Position numbers and translations under genes: made by a program. DNA of 64,000 nt from the NCBI GenBank assembly GCA_028686425.1, contig JAQUBZ010000006.1, positions 1 to 64,000 of the forward strand. The letters run 5' to 3'. Each line of letters opens with the position of its first letter. The stretch's first letter is position 1. This document shows positions 8,163 through 17,149 of this stretch, piece after piece. The stretch is from Bacteroidales bacterium (GTDB lineage: Bacteria > Bacteroidota > Bacteroidia > Bacteroidales > UBA932). The notes under the pieces were generated by a model, which had not been told where the DNA came from, did not search any database, and saw only the letters and a program-made list of their open reading frames with translations.

Positions 8163-8635
8163 CTCTTAACCTCCTTCAACATCAGACATGCTCCCAAAAG
8201 AGTCATTATAATTCCGGTAATAGTGGTTATGTTCCAAAAAGTCAACACACTCTCATTCTCATCACATCGTCCGAAATACAAAGCAAAAAACACCAGCCAA
8301 AGTCCGGCATGAATCAGCATAAACTCTAAATCTCCATGCACGATTGCCTTCTTCTTCAAAACAGCCGATATTCGCACAGTAAAAGCAGCCGCCATCACCA
8401 GCAAAAACCAAATCATCACAAGTGCAAAAAACCACGAGCGTATAATCACCTCCGACTGTTGTGTATGGCAAAATCCAAGAACAAGAACAGACAGAAGCAT
8501 TGCAGCGAAAGCCGAAATGCAGACAATATGAGAAGACAAAACTCTCTTTTTCCATCCTGCCACACAAAACAACAAAACTCCGATGATTAAATTCACCGGA
8601 AAAGCGAAAAGAGATATATCTTGTATAACCATCAC
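8159..8635 (-). CDS. Integral membrane protein, probable short ResB-like partner of CcsA
   Basis: 158 residues with four or five hydrophobic helices and no soluble domain. Position and overlap with ccsA suggest the ResB/Ccs1 half of system II, but it lacks the large periplasmic domain of standard ResB (usually 400 or more residues). It could be a minimal form, or a separate haem-lyase accessory. A second ATG directly follows the first. The assignment comes from context and topology only. Confidence 0.5.
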   Translation of the reverse strand: MMVIQDISLFAFPVNLIIGVLLFCVAGWKKRVLSSHIVCISAFAAMLLSVLVLGFCHTQQSEVIIRSWFFALVMIWFLLVMAAAFTVRISAVLKKKAIVHGDLEFMLIHAGLWLVFFALYFGRCDENESVLTFWNITTITGIIMTLLGACLMLKEVKR

Positions 8636-8689
8636 CTAATATCTTTAATCTTACTCACATTAAATCCTTTCGATAAGGTAATTTTGTTT

Positions 8690-8697
8690 CAAAGTTA
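8690..8697 (-). promoter_or_regulatory. -7 box of the cytochrome operon
   Basis: On the minus strand this reads TAACTTTG, 55 bases upstream of the first operon gene. No exact TTTG is visible at the right distance. Confidence 0.5.
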
Positions 8698-8806
8698 AAA
8701 AAAATAACATTCATTTCCACCGTAAATAGAAAACTTGGTGCAGAAATATATATAGTCGTCCCGAAAGATATGTCATATTACATATCGGATTGCAGAGCAT
8801 CAAATC

Positions 8807-8839
8807 AAAACTCCCGCGTACGTTGCCGTACCACGGGAG
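8807..8839 (-). terminator. Terminator of the beta-helix protein gene
   Basis: On the minus strand CTCCCG and GTACG arms pair across a GCAA loop (one small bulge), followed by TTTTGATTTG. It lies 25 bases past the stop codon. Confidence 0.55.
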
Positions 8840-8863
8840 TCTTATCTGTATGATCTGATTGTT

Positions 8864-10297
8864 CTATTCCATTGGTGTTGCCTGAGCACCGTATCCAGAT
8901 TCAACGCCGAATAGTTCAACGGCATTGTCGAAGTTGTATCGGTTGCCGAACATCGAGACACGTGTGGTCGAAGTTCCCTGTTTGTTGAGTCCGTGAGCCT
9001 CTCTGTACTGATTGGCAGCAGAATTGGCATCATAGCTCTCTGTTGTCATCACTTTTAGAGAAGCAAATCCTTTAAGATACGGTTGAATAATCACATCTTT
9101 AAGCTTGCTTGACTCAGGAAGTTCGCGGTTGTTTTCGTATTCTTTAAGCATTTCCACTTCATCAAATCGTTTGCCGGGAACATAGAGCCATTTGCCACCG
9201 CTTGTCCCTGCCATCACCAAATCGCCCTTGTTCATAAAGAACAAATTGTCATAAGCAGAACATATCTTGCGTTTGTCTGCCGGAAGATTGGAATCGTCCC
9301 AGCCTGCATCGAGAGCCCCGAAATTGTTGCAGCCGAAAATATTGTTGTGTACATTGTAATCAACTCCGTTGCGGAAACGGTATCCATACCCCATACTCTC
9401 CATCTCTTTGGTTGTAGTCCAAGAGAATAGTACGGTATTGTGATGGAAATCCACTGTTGACTGATGTGCTCCGGTTGACTGATTGAGACCGCCTGTAATC
9501 TCGCAGGAAGCGTAAAGATTGGACACGAATACATTGTTGTAAATCTCCCAATTGCCCCCCATGTTAGACATAATTATGGCGTTGAAAGAGGCATTTAGAA
9601 ACATGCAGTTGCGTACTACAAGTGTTCCCGCAACCTTTCCACCGATAATGCGTATCGTCTTGTTTGGCGCTGCGTTGACAGGCATAATCCTTCCTGTTTC
9701 GCAACCTTCGGGACATCCATAGCGGGGATCTGTCGGATCGGCTTTGGCATATTCGTGAACCAATCCGAGGTCGAAAAAGATACCGTCTATTATTATTTGC
9801 GAACTTTTATCGGAAGTCGCCTCAATCATCAGCAATCCCATTCCGATTGTACCTCTTTGGGCAACTGAAGGTTGCATGCGTGTAATGTACTTTGTGGGAT
9901 TACGCTCTGTAAAATCGTCATTCCAGCCCCCTTCAAGACTTACATATTTCCCTTTTATCTCTATCCAGCCGCGATCCAAAGTTCCGAGATAATTTCCCTG
10001 AGCAATGCGAACCACATCTCCGTTAGAGGCTTTGTCAATGGCTTTCTGAATGTCTTTCATAGGTGTTCCTTTCGAGCCGTCGGCACGAGCGCTCCCTCTG
10101 TCGATACTCACGTAGATGGCGTTGGCACCGGAAAGGGACTTGGCCCTACTTGTGCCGGTATTGCTGCTATTACTCTTATTGTTTGTTACAGATTCGGCAG
10201 CATTCTTCAATTTTTTACCAAGATTGCCCAATTGGGCATTTGCACTGAAATTACATAATGCAATCAGCACCATACTCAATAGAATAATTTTTTTCAT
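8864..10297 (-). CDS. Secreted right-handed beta-helix protein
   Basis: A 477-residue exported protein with signal peptide (MKKIILLSMVLIALCNFSANA). A low-complexity Asn/Ser/Lys/Gly linker covers about residues 25-55. The body has repeated short strands with asparagine turns (IIDGIFFDLG, LVVRNCMFLNASF, WEIYNNVFVSN, VDFHHNTVLFSW, YNVHNNIFGCNNFGA), the pattern of a parallel beta-helix as in DUF1565 and pectate-lyase-like proteins. The opening of the helix (GTPMKDIQKAID then NGDVVRIAQGNY) is the usual DUF1565 entry. No catalytic residues could be assigned, so it may bind or cleave a polysaccharide or be a surface structure. It stands alone between a terminator and a tRNA gene. Confidence 0.75.
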   Translation of the reverse strand: MKKIILLSMVLIALCNFSANAQLGNLGKKLKNAAESVTNNKSNSSNTGTSRAKSLSGANAIYVSIDRGSARADGSKGTPMKDIQKAIDKASNGDVVRIAQGNYLGTLDRGWIEIKGKYVSLEGGWNDDFTERNPTKYITRMQPSVAQRGTIGMGLLMIEATSDKSSQIIIDGIFFDLGLVHEYAKADPTDPRYGCPEGCETGRIMPVNAAPNKTIRIIGGKVAGTLVVRNCMFLNASFNAIIMSNMGGNWEIYNNVFVSNLYASCEITGGLNQSTGAHQSTVDFHHNTVLFSWTTTKEMESMGYGYRFRNGVDYNVHNNIFGCNNFGALDAGWDDSNLPADKRKICSAYDNLFFMNKGDLVMAGTSGGKWLYVPGKRFDEVEMLKEYENNRELPESSKLKDVIIQPYLKGFASLKVMTTESYDANSAANQYREAHGLNKQGTSTTRVSMFGNRYNFDNAVELFGVESGYGAQATPME

Positions 10298-10334
10298 GTT
10301 GTATGTATTACGGATTAATAATCATTTTAAAGTA

Positions 10335-10342
10335 CAAAGCTA
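10335..10342 (-). promoter_or_regulatory. -7 box for the beta-helix gene
   Basis: On the minus strand this reads TAGCTTTG, 38 bases upstream of the ATG. No exact -33 box was found. Confidence 0.5.
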
Positions 10343-10403
10343 TTCAATCCGACTAATCACATCAATAAGTAAATTTACGTATAAATGTATTTTGGTATGG
10401 GCA

Positions 10404-10437
10404 CAAAAAAAATGAACGACTTTTAATCGTTCATTTT
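10404..10437 (-). terminator. Terminator of tRNA-Gly
   Basis: On the minus strand AAAATGAACGA pairs with TCGTTCATTTT over a 7-base loop, running into a tract of eight or more T. It begins directly behind the tRNA. Confidence 0.9.
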
Positions 10438-10438
10438 G

Positions 10439-10511
<73 letters not shown>

Positions 10512-10533
10512 AATTGTTTTGCTTTTGGGACGA

Positions 10534-10564
10534 CAAAGGTAAGAAGATTTTTTATTACTGCAAA
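10534..10564 (-). promoter_or_regulatory. Bacteroidales promoter for tRNA-Gly
   Basis: On the minus strand TTTG (10561-10564) and TACCTTTG (10534-10541) are 19 bases apart, a full consensus match 23 bases before the tRNA. Confidence 0.8.
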
Positions 10565-10582
10565 AAAAACTTACTACAACCT

Positions 10583-11605
10583 CTATATCACTGTCTCAAA
10601 CTCCTTAAGGAATCTTACATCATTTTCAAAGTAGTTTCTCAGGTCTTTTACCTGCCACTTGAGCATTGCAATACGTTCGATACCCATTCCGAAAGCGAAT
10701 CCGCTATATACTTTGCTGTCAATGCCATTGGCTTCAAGGACATTAGGATCGACCATGCCGCATCCCAGGATTTCAAGCCATCCCGTCCCCTTGCAGATAT
10801 TGCATCCCTTTCCCTTGCAGATATTGCAACTTACGTCAACTTCTGCACTCGGCTCCGTAAACGGGAAGTATGACGGTCTCATTCGTATCTGAGTGTGCTC
10901 TCCGAACATTTCCTTTGCAAAGAGGAGGATAGCCTGTTTCAAATCGGCGAAAGAGACATTCTTGTCAACGTACAGACCTTCCACCTGATGGAAGATACAG
11001 TGTGCACGGGCTGAAATCGCTTCATTTCTGAACACTCTTCCGGGACATAACACTCTGATCGGAAGATCCATCTTCTCCATTGATCTTACCTGTACTGAAG
11101 AAGTATGGGTACGAAGCAATATCGGATTATCTCCTGTAGAGATGAAAAATGTATCCTGCATATCACGAGCCGGATGCTCGGGAGGAAAGTTCAAGGCTCC
11201 GAAGACATGCCAGTCATCTTCGATTTCAGGTCCCTCGGCAACTGTATATCCGAATTTCTTGAAAATCGATATAATCTCTTCTCTTGTAATAGATATAGGA
11301 TGGCGTGAACCAAGATCCATCTTGTCACCCGGTTTGGTCAGGTCAAATGATGCTGCACCATCTTCACTATCTTCAAGTGAGTCTCGTAATTGGTCTAATT
11401 TGTCCTGTACTGCGTTTTTAAGAGAGTTTAATTTTTGGCCGAACTCTTTCTTCTGTTCCGGAAGAATGGTCCTGAATTCCTCAAAAAGCTTGGTTACCTC
11501 CCCTTTTTTGCCTAACATTCTTACTCTCAAATCTTCAATATCCTGCTCTTTTTGAGCCTTCATTTCACTCAATGCGGCCAGCAGCTGTTCAATTTTGTCG
11601 TTCAT
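10583..11605 (-). CDS. pheS: Phenylalanine--tRNA ligase alpha subunit
   Basis: The catalytic subunit of the heterotetrameric enzyme that charges tRNA-Phe. The 340 residues have an N-terminal coiled-coil arm (about 1-85), motif 2 (VFRNEAISARAHCIFHQVEG, 191-210; one residue past 20 is not shown) and motif 3 (GFAFGMGIERIAML, 302-315). Between them lies a CxxC-x4-CxxC insertion (C260, C263, C268, C271; NICKGKGC then NICKGTGW) that resembles a zinc-binding knuckle. No pheT is adjacent; alpha and beta genes are often apart in Bacteroidota. Confidence 0.95.
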   Translation of the reverse strand: MNDKIEQLLAALSEMKAQKEQDIEDLRVRMLGKKGEVTKLFEEFRTILPEQKKEFGQKLNSLKNAVQDKLDQLRDSLEDSEDGAASFDLTKPGDKMDLGSRHPISITREEIISIFKKFGYTVAEGPEIEDDWHVFGALNFPPEHPARDMQDTFFISTGDNPILLRTHTSSVQVRSMEKMDLPIRVLCPGRVFRNEAISARAHCIFHQVEGLYVDKNVSFADLKQAILLFAKEMFGEHTQIRMRPSYFPFTEPSAEVDVSCNICKGKGCNICKGTGWLEILGCGMVDPNVLEANGIDSKVYSGFAFGMGIERIAMLKWQVKDLRNYFENDVRFLKEFETVI

Positions 11606-11631
11606 TTGTATTATCTGTTCAAATTAGGATG

Positions 11632-11639
11632 CAAATGTA
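11632..11639 (-). promoter_or_regulatory. -7 box for pheS
   Basis: On the minus strand this reads TACATTTG, 27 bases upstream of the pheS ATG in the short gap behind arcA. Confidence 0.55.
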
Positions 11640-11650
11640 ATAATTATCCT

Positions 11651-12922
11651 CTACCATTCAACTTGTTTTCTGCTAAGAGGCATTGTCATGCACCTTGCAC
11701 CGCCGCCTCCGCGAGGAAGTTCCGACCCTTGTATGGTCACGCAGCATTTGTCATATTTATCAAGACTTTTCTTGTCCTGAATAATATCCCATGCAGGAAT
11801 TATCTCAAACCCATGGTTGTTCATTTCGCGAAGTGTGGCCTGATTGCGTGCATAACTCAGCACTTTGCCCGGAGCGAATGCAAAAAAGTTGGAACCGCTG
11901 TGCCATTGCTCTCTTTCCTGATCCCATTCATCGATCTGCCCTCCGCAAACTACAGGTTCCAGATCCATTCCGAGACGTTTCAAGACCGAAAGAATACTCG
12001 ATACGGTCTTTATTTTGGATACACGACCGTTCTCAATCGTGATATGAACCGTCTGATAATGATTATCTCCCAGAATCAGAGGCTCGAACACCATGCACTT
12101 GTCGCGGTCGAGCAATGTGAACACCATGTCGAGATGAATAAATGACTCGGGAGAATCGGGCAACTGCTGCACTATGACGTGAAATTTGCCTTCAGGATTG
12201 GCCTTGCACAGCCTCATAAGCAGGAGGTCTATCCCCTGAGCGCTGCTTCTAAGTCCGTTGCCGATGAGCAAAATATCATTTCTGGCAATCAGCACGTCCC
12301 CGCCCTCAATAAAAATATCGCGGTTGGTTGGCTGAAAATCGTGGGCATTAATAATGTCGCATGCAAAAGCACCGCTTCCCTTATATATCGCCTCCATAAT
12401 CAGAGACTCTCTCATCCTCACCTTGTTGGCCATCTTGCAGATAAGAGCGTTATTGCCGATTGTCACAGATGAGTCTCGCGTGAAATAGAAGTTATATAAT
12501 GGATACAGCGCATAATATTCGTCTTTCAAAAAGGCTGTAAGAGTATCAATTTTGGCCGGCAGGCCTTCAATCAGAACTTTTACCAGATGCTGCGAATTCA
12601 TCTCCATCAGTGTCTCAAAATAATCCGTAGCCTGCTCGGTAACGCATATCTTACCTATCAGAGACTCTCTCTGCTCCTTATTGTCAAGAACTTTGGCAAG
12701 TAAATCTTTAACCTGATATACAGCAGCCACTTTGGATAAGACACCTTCTATCTGTTCGTACTCCTTTTGAGCAATCGAAAGATTGAGAATATCACTGTAT
12801 AATGCACGCTGAGCCATCTTTGGAGTCATATTTTCAACTTCCGCCCCCGGCGTGTGAAGCAATACGGCATTTAGAGCACCTATCTCCGACTGAACATCTA
12901 TTTTAAGCACTTTATCTCTCAT
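11651..12922 (-). CDS. arcA: Arginine deiminase
   Basis: Hydrolyses L-arginine to citrulline and ammonia. The 423 residues carry the full active-site set: FTRD (D150), EGGD (E206 with D209), H263 and D265 in FIHLD, and the catalytic cysteine near the C-terminus (GGGGARCMTMPL, C411). Length and the terminal CMTMPLxR signature are typical. No ornithine carbamoyltransferase or carbamate kinase gene is next to it, so the full energy-yielding pathway cannot be claimed here. It follows manC after only three bases and is probably the last gene of a yraN-manC-arcA operon. Confidence 0.93.
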   Translation of the reverse strand: MRDKVLKIDVQSEIGALNAVLLHTPGAEVENMTPKMAQRALYSDILNLSIAQKEYEQIEGVLSKVAAVYQVKDLLAKVLDNKEQRESLIGKICVTEQATDYFETLMEMNSQHLVKVLIEGLPAKIDTLTAFLKDEYYALYPLYNFYFTRDSSVTIGNNALICKMANKVRMRESLIMEAIYKGSGAFACDIINAHDFQPTNRDIFIEGGDVLIARNDILLIGNGLRSSAQGIDLLLMRLCKANPEGKFHVIVQQLPDSPESFIHLDMVFTLLDRDKCMVFEPLILGDNHYQTVHITIENGRVSKIKTVSSILSVLKRLGMDLEPVVCGGQIDEWDQEREQWHSGSNFFAFAPGKVLSYARNQATLREMNNHGFEIIPAWDIIQDKKSLDKYDKCCVTIQGSELPRGGGGARCMTMPLSRKQVEW

Positions 12923-12925
12923 AAA

Positions 12926-14029
12926 TTATAAATATTTTGATTTTTCCTTAATTCCAAGGTCGGTGACAATATCTTTGACCGCCTGGTCACTTTTGGGGCA
13001 TACCAAAAGGACATCGTCAGTATCGACAACCATAAAATTGTCAAGATTGCGCACAACCACAAGCTTTTCTTTGTTCTTGACTTGAACTATCGTGTTTGTT
13101 ACGTTGTCAATCATCGCTTCATCGGCTTTTATTATGTTCCCCGACAAATCCTTATTTGGAGAACGCTCATATATCGAACTCCATGTGCCAACATCAGACC
13201 ACCCGAAATTGGAGAGAAACACCCACGCTTTTTTGGTCTTCTCCATCACTCCGTAATCTATGGAAATTGCAGGACAATCGGCATAGACTTTTTGGATAAA
13301 CTGAACCTCTTGCGGTGTATAATAATATTCTTCTCCCCCCTTGAATAACTCTGTCACCTCGGGAAGATATTTCTCCATTTCGTTTTTAATGGCTTTCAGA
13401 TTCCAGATAAACATACCGGAATTCCAGAAAAACTCTCCCGTCTCAAGAAATACTTTGGCCAACTCGGCATTCGGCTTCTCTGTAAATGTCTTAACCGAAT
13501 ATGCAGAGTGTTCGTTTATTATTTTATGATCCCCTTTGTTGATCTGGATGTATCCGTAGTTGGTATCGGCTCTTGTCGGTTTGATACCGACGGTAAAGAG
13601 GTCATTACTCTTTGAGGCGTATTCCAACGCACACGAGATGGTCTCCTGAAAATTGACCTCTCCCGTAATGAAATGGTCGGACGGGGCAACAACTACGGTC
13701 GCATCGGGATTTCTTGCAAGCAACTTATAAGTAGCATACACAATGCACGGAGCAGTATTCCTCTTGTACGGCTCAAGCAGGACATTATCCCTGCTTATTT
13801 GTGGGAGTTGCTTCTTCACAAGATCTTCATATTGCTCTGCCGTAACGACAATTATATTTTCAGCAGGTACAATATTGGCAAATCTCTCAAAAGTGAGTTG
13901 AAGAAAAGACTTGCCAAGATCAAGAATATCTAAAAACTGCTTCGGATAAGCATTTCTGCTCAAAGGCCAGAAACGGCTTCCAACCCCTCCGGCCATGATG
14001 ATACAATAGTTGTTATTATTCATTGTCAA
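12926..14029 (-). CDS. manC: Mannose-1-phosphate guanylyltransferase
   Basis: Makes GDP-mannose from mannose 1-phosphate and GTP, the precursor of GDP-fucose and of mannose in surface glycans. The 367 residues have the nucleotidyltransferase start (IIMAGGVGSRFWPLSR then YPKQF), the PSDH metal site and FGWSDVGTW near residue 280. It has no phosphomannose-isomerase domain. A second ATG two codons in is an alternative start. It is sandwiched between yraN (5 bases) and arcA (3 bases). Confidence 0.93.
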   Translation of the reverse strand: MTMNNNNYCIIMAGGVGSRFWPLSRNAYPKQFLDILDLGKSFLQLTFERFANIVPAENIIVVTAEQYEDLVKKQLPQISRDNVLLEPYKRNTAPCIVYATYKLLARNPDATVVVAPSDHFITGEVNFQETISCALEYASKSNDLFTVGIKPTRADTNYGYIQINKGDHKIINEHSAYSVKTFTEKPNAELAKVFLETGEFFWNSGMFIWNLKAIKNEMEKYLPEVTELFKGGEEYYYTPQEVQFIQKVYADCPAISIDYGVMEKTKKAWVFLSNFGWSDVGTWSSIYERSPNKDLSGNIIKADEAMIDNVTNTIVQVKNKEKLVVVRNLDNFMVVDTDDVLLVCPKSDQAVKDIVTDLGIKEKSKYL

Positions 14030-14034
14030 ATAAA

Positions 14035-14403
14035 TTATATTCCAAACATAGGTATGAAAGCATTGGGAATATATTCCAATTCGTATCTTTCCTTATAAAA
14101 CGTGATTGAAACTATATCGAACCTGACCTCTTTTGTTACCTTGTACTTGAAAATATAGTTTCGCGCCGCCCTGATAAGGTTTAACTGCTTCTTCCTGCCG
14201 ACCTGCTCAAATGGTGAAATCTGTGCAGGAGCCTTGAGCGACTTGACCTCCACAATGTGAAGATACCGTCCGCTCTCCATAATCAGATCTATCTCCCTGT
14301 GGCTCGAATGCCAATTTCTCTCCCTCAAGACAAAACCACGCCTCAATAACCATTCCAAAGCCAAATCTTCCGCACACCTTCCCTGCAAAATCTCTCTGCT
14401 CAT
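14035..14403 (-). CDS. YraN/UPF0102 family endonuclease-like protein
   Basis: A 122-residue cytosolic protein of the YraN family, which has a PD-(D/E)xK nuclease-like fold. Visible residues fit the family: GRCAEDLALEWLLRRGF, REIDLIM (with the Asp) and VEVKS (the ExK part). The biological role is not established, with DNA processing suggested by fold. It is first in a tight three-gene operon. Confidence 0.88.
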   Translation of the reverse strand: MSREILQGRCAEDLALEWLLRRGFVLRERNWHSSHREIDLIMESGRYLHIVEVKSLKAPAQISPFEQVGRKKQLNLIRAARNYIFKYKVTKEVRFDIVSITFYKERYELEYIPNAFIPMFGI

Positions 14404-14420
14404 ATCATCCCTATTTTCTA

Positions 14421-14428
14421 CAAATGTA
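14421..14428 (-). promoter_or_regulatory. -7 box for the yraN-manC-arcA operon
   Basis: On the minus strand this reads TACATTTG, 18 bases upstream of yraN. The rest of the 14404-14587 gap shows no gene or clear hairpin. Confidence 0.5.
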
Positions 14429-14587
14429 GTAATATTTTTCCGGATAAAAAAGAAAGCACAACTTCAATATACGACTTCAGCATACGACACCGGCCTGCGA
14501 CATCGGCAGAAAATATTCGGCACCGCACAAGCAAGACAAAGACAAGGAGAATCCATGCCCGATGCACAATAAATGCAGATCGGAATA

Positions 14588-17023
14588 TCAATCGAAGATA
14601 TAACGCAGACTCAGCTGAACAGAACTTGGTGAGACCCTGTTCCACGTCTCCACCAGTCTCGACCCCCCGACAGTCATGAAATTATAGAGAAGATCCCCAT
14701 TTTCAGAAAAAAATGAATCAGAATGTCTCAAAATATAAGACTCCTTAAAACTGTACTCACGCCCCCATCCGGAACACAACAGACTGCCCACATTGAAAAT
14801 ATCAAACCCGACACGAAGAGTATGCCTCTTCCCTGCCGAATTGATGAAGAAATCCTGGGTAATCCTCACATCAAACCTGTTAGCCCACGGAGACACAACC
14901 CCGTACGGCTCGGCATTCTGCCCCTTGTGACCATTCAAATACCTGTCCTGAGTCACATAATTCCAGAAATCCTCCTTCTGCTCAGCTGCCGAATAAAAGA
15001 GAGCCCCACCATTTTCAGACTCATAAGTATAGCCCTCAAAATCTATATCGCGCTTACTCAAAGGAATAGGCAAAAGAGTACCTATCCTCTCCCCATCCAG
15101 AAGATAAGTATACCTGCCCTGCGGCCCCCCTTTATAAAACAGCGAAACCGTCGTGGCAAAATGTCTCGAATACTCGATACGATAACTTGCAGAAGCCACA
15201 AGAGAATGCGGCATCACAAAAGGATCATACCCCATCACCTGATAATCACCGTCAGAAATCCACGAATTACCATAAGCATACGCGATTCGTGCCGAAAAAC
15301 CATTATCGAAACCCTTCACTATAGAAGCTGTTGCACCATAATAATATCCTCCAAAAGTCCTGTCACTCCCCGGAAAACTCAAATCTCTGGCGTACATGCC
15401 ATCGATTGTACCCACAACCTGCCATGGGAGAATCACATCCACCGCCATCGAAGACTTCCATAGCTGAGGCATCGACAATGCCACATTACAACTTGCAAAA
15501 AATCCCGTACCGCCGCGCACAATCACTTTGCGTGAACCGATCACATCCCAGTTGAAACCTAACCGCGGAGAGAAAACCGAATCATCAAACCTCACACCGG
15601 CCATCATCTTGAAACGGCTGCTCAGAGAGAGCTCGTACTGCAGATATGCTGAAAATTGATTGCGGACGGAACATGGATCGCTGATATATTCATATTGAAC
15701 ACCTGCAAGCAGATTGTGAATACCGGCCATGTATGAGACCTCCTCTGTGACATCGGCCATACAGGCGGCGTTGATCGAAGAATAGCCGGCACGAAAAATA
15801 TTATTAAGTCTCCCTTCCATGAAACGTGAATTCATCTGTGCAGAAACCCCCATGCAGCTGTTGGTTTCATCAGTAATCTGTTTTGAATTGGCGTTTAAAT
15901 AATTGATACTTAAGCTGTTATTGCTATTGATATTCCAGTCCAGGCGTCCAAAAAGCTTCATCCCCGGATTTTTGCTGTTAAAATCCTTAAACACAGACGT
16001 TTGTCGAAAATTATCCATCTCTATGTTGGCGAACAGAAACAATTTGTCTCTGATAATCGCCCCACCCGTACTGGCACCGTAAGTCAGTCCCATCGGCTGT
16101 GTCTGGCTATCGGCATTGGCGATTCCTGCATCGGCAGCATAAGATAGTCCCTGCTGATCGGTCGAACTGCCCGGGCCATGAAAATACGAATACGCCGTAG
16201 CAGTCCATTTGTTGGAGCCAGAACGGGTAACAATATTTACAGCACCGCCTGTAAAACCGCTTTGACGCACATCGAAAGGCGTTGTCGAGATAGAAACATG
16301 CTCAATAGCATCCAATGATAGCTGTGAGCCGTTGGCAGGAAGATTGACACCAGTACCGTAACTGCCGTTGAATGGCATTCCGTTGATAGTCAGACGAGAT
16401 TGTGTCTGATCACCGCCTGAGATATATGCATGATTATCCGAAACGAAAGTTCGCGGAGATAGTTTCAGAACATCATTTATGCTGTGACTGAGTGTCGGGA
16501 GTGTCCCGATAGTATTTTGATCGATTGAAATCCGGTCTGAAAAATGGTCGTTGGCAACTGAAGAATTCGGGGATAAAGCCATTACTGGCGGCTGCGGCTC
16601 ATCCATATCGAAAGAGGCCTCCTGAAAAACTTCATTAATCACATAGTTGTCTCCATGAGCCACATAGATATTTTCCGCCGTTATGGTTCGATATCCAAGC
16701 ATCTGTATCTTAATAGAATACGGTCCGCCGGGAATAACATTCATTATGCAGAATCGTCCCTTGAAATCGGTTGTAGCATAATATCTCACACCGGACGCTT
16801 TGTTTGTCGCGATAATCGAAGCATCAGCAACCGGACCATAGGAATCCTTCATGTAGCCGCTGATTGTTGCAGTAGTAATCTGAGCGTAAATCGAAAACGA
16901 TAGGCACAAAACCACCGCTGTTGAAACAAACTGTCTGATAATCTGAGTGATATTGCTTTGGCAAATGATTCGGTTATTGGTTCCGAATTCATTTTCGATA
17001 TTCTTATTTATAATGATGCCCAT
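14588..17023 (-). CDS. TonB-dependent receptor, CarboxypepD_reg type, short form
   Basis: An outer-membrane transporter of 811 residues. The signal peptide is preceded by ~30 extra residues (hydrophobic core STAVVLCLSFSIYA). Then come a carboxypeptidase-regulatory-like domain (ITTATISGYMKDSYGPVADA, about 50-135), a plug (LPTLSHSINDVLKLSPRTFV; SRLTINGMPFNGSYGTG) and a beta-barrel ending in aromatic RYIFD. The plug segment ISTTPFDVRQSGFTGGAVNIVTR is the same as in the larger receptor at 19334 (given here as a region, residues near 245-270). At 811 residues it is about 280 shorter than that paralogue, mainly in the barrel. It has its own promoter. Substrate unknown. Confidence 0.88.
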   Translation of the reverse strand: MGIIINKNIENEFGTNNRIICQSNITQIIRQFVSTAVVLCLSFSIYAQITTATISGYMKDSYGPVADASIIATNKASGVRYYATTDFKGRFCIMNVIPGGPYSIKIQMLGYRTITAENIYVAHGDNYVINEVFQEASFDMDEPQPPVMALSPNSSVANDHFSDRISIDQNTIGTLPTLSHSINDVLKLSPRTFVSDNHAYISGGDQTQSRLTINGMPFNGSYGTGVNLPANGSQLSLDAIEHVSISTTPFDVRQSGFTGGAVNIVTRSGSNKWTATAYSYFHGPGSSTDQQGLSYAADAGIANADSQTQPMGLTYGASTGGAIIRDKLFLFANIEMDNFRQTSVFKDFNSKNPGMKLFGRLDWNINSNNSLSINYLNANSKQITDETNSCMGVSAQMNSRFMEGRLNNIFRAGYSSINAACMADVTEEVSYMAGIHNLLAGVQYEYISDPCSVRNQFSAYLQYELSLSSRFKMMAGVRFDDSVFSPRLGFNWDVIGSRKVIVRGGTGFFASCNVALSMPQLWKSSMAVDVILPWQVVGTIDGMYARDLSFPGSDRTFGGYYYGATASIVKGFDNGFSARIAYAYGNSWISDGDYQVMGYDPFVMPHSLVASASYRIEYSRHFATTVSLFYKGGPQGRYTYLLDGERIGTLLPIPLSKRDIDFEGYTYESENGGALFYSAAEQKEDFWNYVTQDRYLNGHKGQNAEPYGVVSPWANRFDVRITQDFFINSAGKRHTLRVGFDIFNVGSLLCSGWGREYSFKESYILRHSDSFFSENGDLLYNFMTVGGSRLVETWNRVSPSSVQLSLRYIFD

Positions 17024-17081
17024 AGTTTATCCTATAATGATGATTATTAAAGAATCCATAAAGTCTATAAATAATAATACA

Positions 17082-17111
17082 AAGATAGGAAAATGTCTCG
17101 CCCACCGCAAA
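17082..17111 (-). promoter_or_regulatory. Promoter for the short TonB receptor
   Basis: On the minus strand TTTG (17108-17111) and TATCTTTG (17082-17089) lie 18 bases apart, close to consensus. Confidence 0.6.
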
Positions 17112-17149
17112 AACGTGACCTAAAATAACGCAACTGACCACAACACATA

